Shown piece after piece: positions 1-8,562 of a DNA stretch of 64,000 nt; position 1 is the stretch's first letter, and every line of letters starts with the position of its first letter. The notes under the pieces are model-generated. The model worked only from the letters and a program-made list of their open reading frames with translations, made no database searches and was not told where the DNA came from. Both the position numbers and the translations under genes were made by a program. The DNA is from Pseudomonas serboccidentalis (GTDB lineage Bacteria > Pseudomonadota > Gammaproteobacteria > Pseudomonadales > Pseudomonadaceae). The stretch lies in contig NZ_CP101655.1 of the NCBI RefSeq assembly GCF_028830055.1, positions 1,078,132 through 1,142,131 on the forward strand, in the 5' to 3' direction.

Positions 1-308
1 TCGAGGTGCTCTGGCCCAAGCAGCGGATTCTTGAGGTGTACCTGAACAGCGTCGAGTGGGACGACGGTGTGTTTGGCGCCGAAGCGGCCGCGCGCCATCA
101 CTTCGGCGTGAGCGCCAAATCGCTGTCGCGTCAGCAGGCGAGTTATCTGGCGGCAGTCTTGCCTAATCCTCGGGTATGGAGCGCCAGCCATCCGACGGCG
201 TATGTGTCGCGTCGGGCCGGGTGGATTCGGCAGCAGATGAGCCAGCTGGGTGGGACCAGTTATTTGCTGGGGCTGGATGATTCGCGTCGGGCGCCTTGGG
301 CGCAGTGA
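1..308 (+). CDS. mtgA: Monofunctional peptidoglycan transglycosylase, C-terminal part
   Basis: The gene is cut by the left window edge; about 100 C-terminal residues are visible. The segment with [20 protein letters not shown], then the FGVSAKSL and [11 protein letters not shown] blocks, is characteristic of GT51 glycosyltransferases. The ending soon after a QLGG segment, with no transpeptidase domain, matches the monofunctional MtgA rather than a class A PBP. MtgA polymerises lipid II into glycan strands at the inner membrane. The catalytic glutamate and the membrane anchor would lie upstream, outside the window. The gene converges on rpoH, with a REP pair and a shared terminator between them. 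Confidence 0.9.
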   Translation, partial: EVLWPKQRILEVYLNSVEWDDGVFGAEAAARHHFGVSAKSLSRQQASYLAAVLPNPRVWSASHPTAYVSRRAGWIRQQMSQLGGTSYLLGLDDSRRAPWAQ

Positions 309-316
309 TTAAAAGC

Positions 317-393
317 AAAAGATCGCAGCCTTCGGCAGCTCCTACAGGTGAAATGCAATCCCATGTAGGAGCTGCCGAAGGCTGCGATCTTTT
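317..393. repeat. REP pair (GTAGGAGCTGCCGAAGG family)
   Basis: Two perfect 30-base inverted arms (317-346 and 364-393) carry the AGGAGCTGCCGAAGGCTGCG core and end in TTTT. This is a Pseudomonas REP doublet lying between the converging genes mtgA and rpoH. The same unit recurs at 10384, 16878, 27021, 29825, 39140, 42920 and 54560. Confidence 0.9.
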
Positions 394-406
394 GATCTTC
401 TAAATG

Positions 407-442
407 AAAACGCCCCGATCATCGCTGATCGGGGCGTTTTTT
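407..442. terminator. Bidirectional terminator between mtgA and rpoH
   Basis: A stem AAAACGCCCCGATCA / TGATCGGGGCGTTTT with a short TCGC loop is flanked by A and T runs. It can work as an intrinsic terminator on both strands, serving the converging genes mtgA and rpoH. Confidence 0.85.
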
Positions 443-458
443 GTTGCCTGAGCGCCGG

Positions 459-1313
459 TTATGCGGCGATCGACAACTTGAGCTTGTTCATCGCGCTCTT
501 CTCGAGCTGACGGATCCGCTCGGCCGACACGTTGTACTTCTGCGCCAGGTCGTGCAGCGTGGCTTTCTCTTCTGCCAGCCAGCGCTGGTAGAGGATGTCG
601 CGGCTACGTTCGTCCAGCACTTCCAGCGCTTCGTGCAGGTTGTGGTTGGAGTTGTCGCTCCAGTCGGCATCTTCCAGTTGACGCGCCGGGTCGTACCGGT
701 GGTCTTCCAGGTAGTTGGCCGGCGACTGGAAAGCACTGTCGTCGTCCGCTTCCGCGGCCGGGTCGAAGGCCATGTCATGGCCGGTCAGGCGACTTTCCAT
801 CTCGCGCACTTCCCGCGGCTCGACGCCGAGGCTTTCCGCCACACGGTGGACTTCCTCGTTGTTCAACCATGCCAGACGTTTTTTCTGGCTGCGCAGGTTG
901 AAGAACAGCTTGCGCTGGGCCTTGGTGGTCGCGACTTTCACAATGCGCCAGTTGCGCAGGATGAACTCGTGGATTTCCGCCTTGATCCAGTGCACGGCGA
1001 ACGACACCAGACGCACACCCATTTCCGGGTTGAAGCGCTTCACGGCCTTCATCAGGCCGACGTTACCTTCCTGGATCAGGTCAGCCTGAGCCAGGCCGTA
1101 GCCGGAATAGCTACGGGCAATGTGAACAACAAATCGCAGGTGGGCGAGCACCATCTGCCGAGCCGCCCCCAAATCCTGCTCATAGTAGAGACTCTCGGCC
1201 AGTTCACGCTCCTGCTCCGGCGTCAGCAATGGAATGCTGTTGACGGTGTGCACATAGGCTTCCAGGTTCGCACCCGGAACCAACGCGTACGCAGGTTGCA
1301 AAGAATTGGTCAT
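459..1313 (-). CDS. rpoH: Heat-shock sigma factor RpoH (sigma 32)
   Basis: 284-residue alternative sigma factor that directs RNA polymerase to heat-shock promoters. Region 2 is clear: [19 protein letters not shown], then [17 protein letters not shown] and [20 protein letters not shown]. It is followed by the RpoH box QRKLFFNLR, which binds core polymerase and DnaK/FtsH. Region 4 ends with the helix-turn-helix around [20 protein letters not shown] chose the ATG at 1313 because GGGAGG lies just upstream and the protein then begins [14 protein letters not shown] as in other pseudomonads; a 24-residue in-frame extension has no such support. A possible AlgU promoter lies upstream. The gene follows ftsX on the same strand. 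Confidence 0.98.
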   Translation of the reverse strand: MTNSLQPAYALVPGANLEAYVHTVNSIPLLTPEQERELAESLYYEQDLGAARQMVLAHLRFVVHIARSYSGYGLAQADLIQEGNVGLMKAVKRFNPEMGVRLVSFAVHWIKAEIHEFILRNWRIVKVATTKAQRKLFFNLRSQKKRLAWLNNEEVHRVAESLGVEPREVREMESRLTGHDMAFDPAAEADDDSAFQSPANYLEDHRYDPARQLEDADWSDNSNHNLHEALEVLDERSRDILYQRWLAEEKATLHDLAQKYNVSAERIRQLEKSAMNKLKLSIAA

Positions 1314-1361
1314 GCGAAAAAACCTCCCACTTACATACTCGTGCCTCTCGGCACTGCGAAA

Positions 1362-1389
1362 AATTGACCGGGAATTCAAGTACAAGTTC
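1362..1389 (-). promoter_or_regulatory. Possible AlgU (sigma E)-type promoter of rpoH
   Basis: On the minus strand GAACTT (1384-1389) is followed after exactly 16 bases by TCAATT (1362-1367), 49 bases upstream of the rpoH ATG. This fits the GAACTT-N16-TCnnA pattern of AlgU/RpoE promoters. P. aeruginosa rpoH is known to have an AlgU-dependent promoter. The -10 half is imperfect. Confidence 0.5.
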
Positions 1390-1428
1390 CCAAAAAAACC
1401 GCAAGGTCAATCACGCGCAAAAAAGATT

Positions 1429-2454
1429 CTACTTCGGCGCCAGCTCCCTGAGATGACGTGCGACTGCAATCCATGCACCGATATAACCCAACAGCACCGC
1501 GCCAAGCAAGAGCGACAGACCGTCGGCAACTGGCACTCCGGCCAGCGCGAAATCACTGCCGTACAAGCCGGCCAGTCCAACCACCGCATCGTTCAGCCAG
1601 TTCAGGCCGAACGCCAGCACACCCCAGGACAGAACCCCCGCACCGAAACCATACAACGCGCCCATATAAAGGAAGGGACGACGCACATAACTGTCGGTGC
1701 CGCCGACGAGTTTAATCACTTCTATCTCTGTGCGGCGGTTTTCAATATGAAGACGAATGGTATTGCCTATCACCAAAAGTAATGCAGAAACCAAAAGCAC
1801 CGTCAGACCGAAGACAAACCGGTCACCGAGCTTGAGGATGGCAGCCAGACGCTCGACCCAGACTAGATCAAGTTGCGCCTGTTGTACCTTGGGCAGCTCG
1901 GAAAGTTTTTGTCTTAATGCTTCCAGGGTCGGCTTGTCGACTTCGTTAGGAGTCACCAGCACCACACCCGGCAGCGGGTTCTCCGGCAGTTCGCGCAGGG
2001 CTTCGCCCAGACCCGACTGCTGCTGGAACTCTTCCAGCGCCTGATCGCGACCGACATATTCAGCCTCAGCCACGCCGGGCATGCCTTTGATCTGCTCGCG
2101 CAACGACTCGCCCTGCTCCGGCGTGGCGTCCAGTTGCAGATACAGCGAAATCTGCGCCGCACGCTGCCACGAACCGCCGAGACGCTCGACGTTGTTGATC
2201 AGCAGCGACAGCCCCATTGGCAGGCTCAACGCCACGGCCATCACCATGCAGGTGAAGAAGCTGCCGATCGGCTGCTTGCCGAGGCGACGCAGGCTGTCGA
2301 GCAAGCTGGCGCGGTGACTTTCGATCCACGAATGCAACAGCGTGGAAAAGTCCGGGCCGTCGTCATCGTCGTGTTTTTTCTTCTTCGGCGGTTGCGGGTC
2401 GGCGGCCTTCGGGGCCACGCGCTCGGAAACCTTCGGACTGCGTGTCGCACTCAT
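1429..2454 (-). CDS. ftsX: Cell-division ABC system membrane protein FtsX
   Basis: 341 residues. A charged, proline-rich cytoplasmic N-terminus (PPKKKKHDDDDG near residue 25) precedes a first membrane helix (FFTCMVMAVALSLPMGLSLL). A periplasmic domain of about 100 residues follows, then three more helices in the C-terminal half. This is FtsX topology. With FtsE it forms a divisome complex that controls amidase activation at the septum through EnvC. It overlaps ftsE by 4 bases (ATGA), so translation is likely coupled. The order ftsY-ftsE-ftsX-rpoH is the usual one in gamma-proteobacteria. Confidence 0.96.
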   Translation of the reverse strand: MSATRSPKVSERVAPKAADPQPPKKKKHDDDDGPDFSTLLHSWIESHRASLLDSLRRLGKQPIGSFFTCMVMAVALSLPMGLSLLINNVERLGGSWQRAAQISLYLQLDATPEQGESLREQIKGMPGVAEAEYVGRDQALEEFQQQSGLGEALRELPENPLPGVVLVTPNEVDKPTLEALRQKLSELPKVQQAQLDLVWVERLAAILKLGDRFVFGLTVLLVSALLLVIGNTIRLHIENRRTEIEVIKLVGGTDSYVRRPFLYMGALYGFGAGVLSWGVLAFGLNWLNDAVVGLAGLYGSDFALAGVPVADGLSLLLGAVLLGYIGAWIAVARHLRELAPK

Positions 2455-3122
2455 ACGCCGGCCTCCCCGTCGCCGATCAAGCGGCCGCGTTGCAGGGTCA
2501 GCATGCGGTGACGCATGCGCGCAATCAGGGCCAGGTCGTGACTGGCGATCAGCACGCTGGTGCCCAGCCGGTTGATATCTTCGAACACGCCCATGATCTC
2601 GGCCGCCAGACGCGGGTCGAGGTTACCGGTCGGTTCGTCCGCCAGCAGCAGGGCCGGACGGTGAACGATGGCGCGGGCAATGCCGACGCGCTGTTGCTGA
2701 CCGGTGGACAGGTCGCCCGGGTACAAATCGGTTTTATCCGACAGCGCCACGCGCTCCAGCGCCGAATCGACGCGCTTGGCGATCTCGGCCTTGGACAGCC
2801 CGAGAATCTGCAGCGGCAGCGCGACGTTGTTGAACACCGTGCGATCGAACAGCAACTGGTGGTTCTGGAACACCACGCCGATCTGCCGGCGCAGGAACGG
2901 GATCTGGGCGTTGCTGATGGTGCTCAGATCCTGTCCGGCCAGCAGCAATTTGCCGCTGGTCGGACGCTCCATCGCCAGCAACAGGCGCAATAGCGTGGAT
3001 TTACCGGCACCGGAGTGACCGGTGACAAACAGAAACTCGCCACGACGGACTCGAAAGCTCAGCTCATGCAAGCCGACGTGACCGTTCGGGTAGCGTTTAC
3101 CGACCTGTTCGAAACGAATCAT
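2451..3122 (-). CDS. ftsE: Cell-division ABC ATPase FtsE
   Basis: 223-residue ABC ATPase. Walker A is GHSGAGKST, the Q-loop lies in VVFQNHQLL, the signature is LSTGQQQRVGIARAI, Walker B is LLLADEPTGNLD and the H-loop is IASHDL. The initial block MIRFEQVGKRYPNG is typical of FtsE. It powers FtsX at the septum and overlaps both ftsY and ftsX by 4 bases. Length and motifs are those of the family. Confidence 0.97.
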   Translation of the reverse strand: MIRFEQVGKRYPNGHVGLHELSFRVRRGEFLFVTGHSGAGKSTLLRLLLAMERPTSGKLLLAGQDLSTISNAQIPFLRRQIGVVFQNHQLLFDRTVFNNVALPLQILGLSKAEIAKRVDSALERVALSDKTDLYPGDLSTGQQQRVGIARAIVHRPALLLADEPTGNLDPRLAAEIMGVFEDINRLGTSVLIASHDLALIARMRHRMLTLQRGRLIGDGEAGV

Positions 3123-4609
3123 GAACGCTCCCGCTCGGCAAACAGTGCCTGGACAAAGGGTTCGGCTTCAAAGGTACGCAGATCGTCGATGCCCTCACCG
3201 ACGCCGATGTAGCGGATCGGCAGGCCAAACTGCTTGGCCAGGGCGAAAATCACCCCGCCCTTGGCGGTGCCGTCGAGCTTGGTCAGCGCCAGGCCGGTCA
3301 GTTCGACGGTCTGGTTGAATTGCTTGGCCTGGTTGATGGCGTTCTGACCGGTGCCAGCGTCGAGCACCAGCAGCACTTCGTGCGGCGCGTCGGCGTCGAG
3401 CTTGCCGATTACCCGGCGAACCTTCTTCAGTTCTTCCATCAGGTTGTCTTTGGTGTGCAGACGACCGGCGGTGTCGGCGATCAGCACGTCGATGCCACGG
3501 GCCTTGGCGGCCTGCACGGCGTCGAAGATCACCGAAGCGGAGTCGGCACCGGTGTGCTGGGCGATCACCGGGATCTTGTTGCGCTCGCCCCAGACCTGCA
3601 GCTGCTCGACGGCAGCGGCGCGGAAGGTGTCACCGGCAGCCAGCATGACTTTCTTGCCTTCCAGTTGCAGCTTCTTCGCCAGTTTGCCGATGGTGGTGGT
3701 CTTGCCGGCGCCGTTGACGCCCACCACCAGAATCACGAACGGCTTGTTCTGCGAGGCGATTTTCAGCGGTTGTTCGACCGGTTTGAGCATCGCGGCCAGC
3801 TCGGCCTGCAACGATTTGTACAGCGCGTCAGAGTCCGCCAGCTCCTTGCGCGCAACCTTCTGGGTCAGGCGCTGGATGATTTGCGTAGTGGCTTCGACGC
3901 CAACGTCAGCGGTCAGCAGACGGGTTTCCAGATCATCGAGCAGCTCGTCATCGATGGCTTTCTTGCCGAGGAACAGGCTGGCCATGCCCTCGCCAATGCT
4001 GGCGCTGGTTTTCGACAAGCCTTGCTTGAGGCGGGCAAAGAAGCCGGCCTTGGTTTCTTCGGTGCGCGGGGCCTCGACCGGGGTTTCAGCGACCACGGCA
4101 ACCGGCGCGACTGGAGCAGCGACAACCGGTGCTGGGGCAGGCTGCGGAGCAACCGGAGCAACGAATACCGGCGCAGCGGGTTCAGGGATAACCGGCGCTG
4201 GCTCGACAACCGGTTCCACCAACGGCGCCGGAGCGACTTCAGGGACGAACGCAGCAGGCGCTGGAATCGGCGGCGTCACGTGCGGCGCGGCCTCTTCGAC
4301 CAATGCCACCGGCTCTTCCGCCACTGGCAAAGTCAGCCACGGCTGGGCAGCCGGGGTCAGTGGCAACTCGGCAGCCAACGGGATTTCAGGCTCAGGCTCG
4401 ACCGCCGGTTGCAGCACGGGCTCGGCAATCGGCAGAACGATCGGCGCCGGCTCTTCTTCCAGGGCTGGCGCCGGCGCAGGGGCTGGCTCAGGCATCGCGA
4501 GCGGCTGTTCGACGACGGGTTCCTGCGGTTTCTTACGCAGCCATCCGAACAGGCTTTTCTTCTCGCCAGCCGCAGCTGGGGTCTTCTTGTCGTCGTTGGA
4601 ACCAAACAT
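3119..4609 (-). CDS. ftsY: Signal recognition particle receptor FtsY
   Basis: 496 residues. The first ~185 are a low-complexity acidic A-domain rich in Pro, Ala, Val and Glu, used for membrane and translocon contact. Then comes the four-helix N-domain (near AGFFARLKQGLSKTSASIG) and the G-domain. G1 is GVNGAGKTTTIGKLA, the DTFRAAA block is present, G3 is DTAGRLH and G4 is TKLDGTAKGG. The GTPase pairs with Ffh to deliver nascent membrane proteins to SecYEG. It is the first gene of the ftsYEX operon and starts at the ATG at 4609. The A-domain is repetitive and gives rise to long spurious antisense frames. Confidence 0.97.
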   Translation of the reverse strand: MFGSNDDKKTPAAAGEKKSLFGWLRKKPQEPVVEQPLAMPEPAPAPAPALEEEPAPIVLPIAEPVLQPAVEPEPEIPLAAELPLTPAAQPWLTLPVAEEPVALVEEAAPHVTPPIPAPAAFVPEVAPAPLVEPVVEPAPVIPEPAAPVFVAPVAPQPAPAPVVAAPVAPVAVVAETPVEAPRTEETKAGFFARLKQGLSKTSASIGEGMASLFLGKKAIDDELLDDLETRLLTADVGVEATTQIIQRLTQKVARKELADSDALYKSLQAELAAMLKPVEQPLKIASQNKPFVILVVGVNGAGKTTTIGKLAKKLQLEGKKVMLAAGDTFRAAAVEQLQVWGERNKIPVIAQHTGADSASVIFDAVQAAKARGIDVLIADTAGRLHTKDNLMEELKKVRRVIGKLDADAPHEVLLVLDAGTGQNAINQAKQFNQTVELTGLALTKLDGTAKGGVIFALAKQFGLPIRYIGVGEGIDDLRTFEAEPFVQALFAERERS

Positions 4610-4953
4610 GGAGGACGGCTATCTCACGGTAGCGAAGCGCCATAAGGGCGCCCCGGCAAATAAATATTCGATGCAGAACAGACTGTGTTTCATCCAGCTT
4701 GTTCACGCGCAACATTTTGTCGAGGCGCCAGCGGCACCTCAAAGATTCGTAGTAACGAAGGACTAAACCGGAAAAATCGGCGAAAAAGCGAAGTCTAGTC
4801 GATAAACCGCAGCTTTCTGCCGCCAACCTATACAGCCGTATCGGGCCTGAAAACCTGATAGGCGTGGTCGCCGGTAAAACGGATCAGTATCCTAGCACCT
4901 CCTCGCCCGCCTAGGCTAAGACCAAGCGGGCAGCCCAACAGGTTAAAAAACGA
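4610..4953. other. Divergent intergenic region, ftsY / M16 peptidase
   Basis: 344 bases between two outward-facing genes. It must hold both promoters, but I could not pick convincing -35/-10 pairs. A small hairpin (GCGCC-ataag-GGCGC, 4637-4651) lies in the presumed ftsY leader. No open frame here looks real. Confidence 0.5.
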
Positions 4954-6309
4954 ATGAATGCTCTAGCCCGCCGCGCTGCAGGCCTGCTGCTCAGCACAGT
5001 CTGCCTGCCCCTTTCGGCCCTGGCGGCCGACCCGCAACCGACCCACGAATTCACCCTCGACAACGGCCTCAAGGTCGTCGTGCGCGAAGATCATCGCGCG
5101 CCAGTGGTGGTGTCGCAGGTCTGGTACAAGGTCGGTTCCAGTTACGAAACCCCGGGCCAGACCGGTCTGTCCCACGCGCTTGAGCACATGATGTTCAAGG
5201 GCAGTGAGAAAGTCGGCCCCGGCGAAGCCTCGTTGATCCTGCGTGACCTGGGCGCCGAAGAGAACGCTTTCACCAGCGACGATTACACCGCTTATTACCA
5301 GGTGCTGGCCCGCGATCGTCTGGGCGTAGCGTTTGAACTGGAAGCCGACCGCATGGCCAATCTGCGCCTGCCGGCCGACGAGTTCGCCAAGGAAATCGAA
5401 GTCATCAAGGAAGAGCGCCGCCTGCGCACCGACGACAAGCCGATGTCCAAGGCCTACGAGCGCTACAAGGCAATGGCTTACCCGGCCAGCGGCTACCACA
5501 CGCCGACCATCGGCTGGATGGCGGACCTGGACCGGATGAAGGTCGAGGAGCTGCGGCATTGGTATCAGTCCTGGTATGTGCCGAACAATGCCACATTGGT
5601 GGTGGTCGGCGACGTCACCCCGGACGAAGTGAAGGCCCTCGCCCAGCGCTATTTCGGGCCGATTGCCAAACGCGACGTACCTGCGGCGAAGAAGCCGCTG
5701 GAACTGGCCGAACCCGGCGAACGCCAGATCACTCTGCATGTGCAGACCCAACTGCCCAGCTTGATGCTCGGTTTCAACGTGCCAAGCATCGCCACCGCTG
5801 AAGACAAGCGCTCGGTCAACGCCCTGCGTCTGATCTCGGCGTTGCTCGACGGCGGCTACAGCGGGCGCATCCCGACGCAACTGGAGCGCGGCGAAGAGCT
5901 GGTGTCCGGCGGCTCGTCGAGCTACGACGCCTACACCCGTGGCGACAGCCTGTTCACCCTGTCGGCGACGCCGAATACCCAGAAGAAAAAGACCATGGCG
6001 CAAGCTGAAGCCGGTCTGTGGAAACTGCTGGAACAGCTGAAAACCACCGCACCGTCCGCCGAAGAGCTGGAGCGCGTGCGGGCACAGGTCATCGCCGGCC
6101 TGGTGTTCGAGCGTGACTCGATCACCAGCCAGGCCACCGCCATCGGCCAGTTGGAGACCGTCGGTCTGTCGTGGAAATTGATGGACACCGAACTGGCCGA
6201 TCTGGAAAGCGTGACCCCGCAAGACATCCAGAACGCCGCCAAGCTGTATTTCACCCGCGAACGTCTCAGCGTCGCCCACGTCCTGCCACTGGAGACGACT
6301 CATGAGTGA
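4954..6309 (+). CDS. Periplasmic zinc protease, M16 family (active-type subunit)
   Basis: 451 residues with a signal peptide (RRAAGLLLSTVCLPLSALAA, residues 6-25). The inverted zinc motif HxxEH is present as HALEH at residues 74-78, followed by the EIEVIKEERRLR segment that carries the third metal ligand. The C-terminal half is the second M16 domain (YSGRIPTQLE region). It overlaps the next gene, a motif-less M16 protein, by 8 bases, so the two should be co-translated. This resembles the two-chain arrangement of processing peptidases, in which one subunit is catalytic. The substrate is unknown. The position next to ftsY and rsmD is conserved in pseudomonads as I recall. Confidence 0.93.
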   Translation: MNALARRAAGLLLSTVCLPLSALAADPQPTHEFTLDNGLKVVVREDHRAPVVVSQVWYKVGSSYETPGQTGLSHALEHMMFKGSEKVGPGEASLILRDLGAEENAFTSDDYTAYYQVLARDRLGVAFELEADRMANLRLPADEFAKEIEVIKEERRLRTDDKPMSKAYERYKAMAYPASGYHTPTIGWMADLDRMKVEELRHWYQSWYVPNNATLVVVGDVTPDEVKALAQRYFGPIAKRDVPAAKKPLELAEPGERQITLHVQTQLPSLMLGFNVPSIATAEDKRSVNALRLISALLDGGYSGRIPTQLERGEELVSGGSSSYDAYTRGDSLFTLSATPNTQKKKTMAQAEAGLWKLLEQLKTTAPSAEELERVRAQVIAGLVFERDSITSQATAIGQLETVGLSWKLMDTELADLESVTPQDIQNAAKLYFTRERLSVAHVLPLETTHE

Positions 6310-7789
6310 GCGCAAATCCCCACGCCTGCTGCTCGGCCTGATCGCCGTGGCGGTGATCGGCTCCGCCGCGTTTTATCTGATGCCCGGCGCCAAAACCGGC
6401 GCCAGCGAAGCGCTGGATAACGCCAAGACCACCCAAAAGCTGCAATCGCTGGCCGAACTCGACGGCAAGGCCCCGGCCAGCCGCAAGCTCGACGTGCAGA
6501 CCTGGAACACCGCCGAAGGCGCCAAGGTGCTGTTCGTCGAAGCCCATGAGCTGCCGATGTTCGACATGCGCCTGATCTTCGCCGCCGGCAGCAGCCAGGA
6601 CGGCAACGCGCCGGGCCTGGCGATCCTGACCAATGCCATGCTCAACGAAGGCGTGGCCGGCAAGGACGTCGGCGCCATCGCCCAAGGCTTCGAAAGCCTC
6701 GGTGCGGACTTCGGCAACGGCGCCTACAAGGACATGGCGCTGGCTTCGCTGCGCAGCCTGAGTGCCGCCGAGCAACGTGAGCCGGCGCTCAAGCTGTTCT
6801 GCGAAGTGGTGGGCAAACCGACGTTCCCGGCCGATTCCTTTGCGCGCATCAAAAACCAGATACTCGCCGGTTTCGAATACCAGAAACAGAACCCCGGCAA
6901 ACTCGCCAGCCTCGAGCTGATGAAGCGTTTGTACGGCGACCACCCGTATGCGCACTCCAGCGACGGCAATGCGCAAAGCGTGCCGAAGATCACCCTGGCG
7001 CAACTGCGTGAGTTCCACACCAAGGCTTATGCAGCCGGCAACGTGGTGATCGCGCTGGTCGGCGACCTGTCTCGCGCCGAGGCCGAGGCGATTGCCAATC
7101 AGGTCTCCGGCGCCCTGCCCAAAGGCCCCGCGCTGGCGAAGATCGCCCAGCCGCAGGAACCCAAGGCGAGCATCGGCCACATCGAGTTCCCGTCCAAGCA
7201 GACCAACCTGTTGCTCGCGCAATTGGGTATCGACCGGGACGACCCCGATTACGCAGCGCTGTCGATGGGCAACCAGATCCTCGGTGGCGGTGGCTTCGGC
7301 ACCCGTCTGATGAGCGAAGTGCGCGAGAAGCGCGGCCTGACCTATGGCGTGTACTCCGGGTTCAGCCCGATGCAGGCCCGTGGCCCGTTCATGATCAACC
7401 TGCAGACCCGCGCAGAAATGAGCGAAGGCACCCTGAAACTGGTGCAGGACGTGCTCGCCGACTACCTCAAGACCGGCCCGACCCAGAAAGAACTCGACGA
7501 CGCCAAACGCGAACTGGCCGGCAGCTTCCCGCTGTCCACCGCGAGTAACGCCGATATCGTCGGCCAACTGGGCGCCATGGGCTTCTATAATCTGCCGCTG
7601 AGCTATCTGGATGACTTCATGCGTCAGTCCCAGAGCCTGACCGTCGAGCAGGTCAAGGACGCGATGAACAAACACCTGAGCACGGACAAAATGGTCATCG
7701 TCAGCGCTGGCCCGACCGTGCCGCAAAAGCCGTTACCGGCCCCATCTGATAAACCTGCCGAGCAACCGCTCGGGGTACCGGAGCATTAA
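6302..7789 (+). CDS. M16-family protein lacking the zinc motif (partner subunit)
   Basis: 495 residues. An N-terminal membrane segment (LLLGLIAVAVIGSAAFYL, about residues 9-26) suggests an anchored or exported protein. The fold is M16: LPMFDMRLIFAAGSSQD at the start of domain 1, and the GGGGFGTRLMSEVREKRGLTY motif of domain 2. Where HxxEH should sit, the sequence reads LTNAMLNEG, so zinc binding is lost and the protein is probably a non-catalytic substrate-gripping partner of the upstream peptidase. The C-terminus is proline-rich. It overlaps the genes on both sides (8 bases and 1 base). Confidence 0.92.
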   Translation: MSERKSPRLLLGLIAVAVIGSAAFYLMPGAKTGASEALDNAKTTQKLQSLAELDGKAPASRKLDVQTWNTAEGAKVLFVEAHELPMFDMRLIFAAGSSQDGNAPGLAILTNAMLNEGVAGKDVGAIAQGFESLGADFGNGAYKDMALASLRSLSAAEQREPALKLFCEVVGKPTFPADSFARIKNQILAGFEYQKQNPGKLASLELMKRLYGDHPYAHSSDGNAQSVPKITLAQLREFHTKAYAAGNVVIALVGDLSRAEAEAIANQVSGALPKGPALAKIAQPQEPKASIGHIEFPSKQTNLLLAQLGIDRDDPDYAALSMGNQILGGGGFGTRLMSEVREKRGLTYGVYSGFSPMQARGPFMINLQTRAEMSEGTLKLVQDVLADYLKTGPTQKELDDAKRELAGSFPLSTASNADIVGQLGAMGFYNLPLSYLDDFMRQSQSLTVEQVKDAMNKHLSTDKMVIVSAGPTVPQKPLPAPSDKPAEQPLGVPEH

Positions 7790-8400
7790 TGGCTACTCGT
7801 CCTAAAAAAACTGCGCAGAACGTCCACAACGGTGTGAACCAGCTGCGCATCATCGGCGGCGAATGGCGCAGCCGCAAACTGAGCTTCCCCGATGCGCCGG
7901 GCCTGCGCCCGACGCCGGACCGCGTGCGTGAAACCCTGTTCAACTGGCTCGCACCCTATGTGGCCGGGGCCAAGGTACTCGACCCGTTCGCCGGCAGCGG
8001 CGCGCTGTTTCTGGAGGCATTGTCCCGTGGCGCGGCCATGGGTCAGGCGCTGGATGCCAGCCACGTCGCCGTGTCGAGCCTGAAGGAACACCTCGGCACC
8101 CTGCGCTGCACCAACGGTCAGGTGCAAACCGCTGACGCGCTGCGTTATCTGGAAACCCAGGTCGCCACGCCGTTCGATCTGGTGTTTCTCGATCCACCGT
8201 TCAACCAGAACCTGCTGCCGGCCGTCTGCACCTTGCTGGAAGAACGCCAATGGCTCGCACCCGATTCGTGGATCTACACTGAAAGCGAGACCGCGCCTTC
8301 GACGCTGGGCTTGCCGGGCAACTGGCGCCTGCACCGTGAGCAGAAATCCGGGCGGGTGTACTACGCGCTATGGCAACGTATGGCAGAGATCGCCGGTTAA
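7789..8400 (+). CDS. rsmD: 16S rRNA (guanine966-N2)-methyltransferase RsmD
   Basis: 203 residues. The SAM-binding motif DPFAGSGALFLEA is at residues 65-77 and the amino-methyltransferase motif DPPF at 135-138. The N-terminal QLRIIGGEWRSRKLSFP block is diagnostic of RsmD, which methylates G966 of 16S rRNA in the small subunit. The start codon shares a base with the stop of the preceding M16 gene (TAATG), so it is the last gene of that operon. Confidence 0.96.
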   Translation: MATRPKKTAQNVHNGVNQLRIIGGEWRSRKLSFPDAPGLRPTPDRVRETLFNWLAPYVAGAKVLDPFAGSGALFLEALSRGAAMGQALDASHVAVSSLKEHLGTLRCTNGQVQTADALRYLETQVATPFDLVFLDPPFNQNLLPAVCTLLEERQWLAPDSWIYTESETAPSTLGLPGNWRLHREQKSGRVYYALWQRMAEIAG

Positions 8401-8420
8401 CTGAAAGTTTGCGCTAAATC

Positions 8421-8519
8421 TGTGGCGAGGGAGCTTGCTCCCGCTGGGTCGCGAAGCGGCCCCTTTTGCAGAAGCGAGGCCTGCTGCGCAGTCCAGCGGG
8501 AGCAAGCTCCCTCGCCACA
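8421..8519. repeat. REP pair (TGTGGCGAGGGAGC family)
   Basis: 27-base inverted arms (8421-8447 and 8493-8519) with a GGAGCTTGCTCC core, about 45 bases apart. This is a different REP family from the GCTGCCGAAGGC elements. Related degenerate copies lie at 46627 and 52525. Confidence 0.85.
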
Positions 8520-8562
8520 AAAGCGTGCGTACTCTGCCCCCAAAGCTGCATCGAGAACCATC

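Noticed and set aside
317..393. CRISPR-like array from the many recurring GTAGGAGCTGCC units
   Set aside because: Units are scattered as inverted pairs between genes, not regularly spaced direct repeats, and no cas genes are present. They are REP elements.
3320..4766. Two long plus-strand frames (441 and 471 codons) opposite ftsY
   Set aside because: They are antisense to the Pro/Ala/Val-rich FtsY coding region; the encoded sequences are low-complexity (Gly/Thr/Ser or His/Arg) and have no start signal. High GC makes such frames common.
8422..8562. 47-codon N-terminal extension of the YheT-type hydrolase
   Set aside because: The extension is translated REP sequence; similarity to the family begins at the GTG at 8563.
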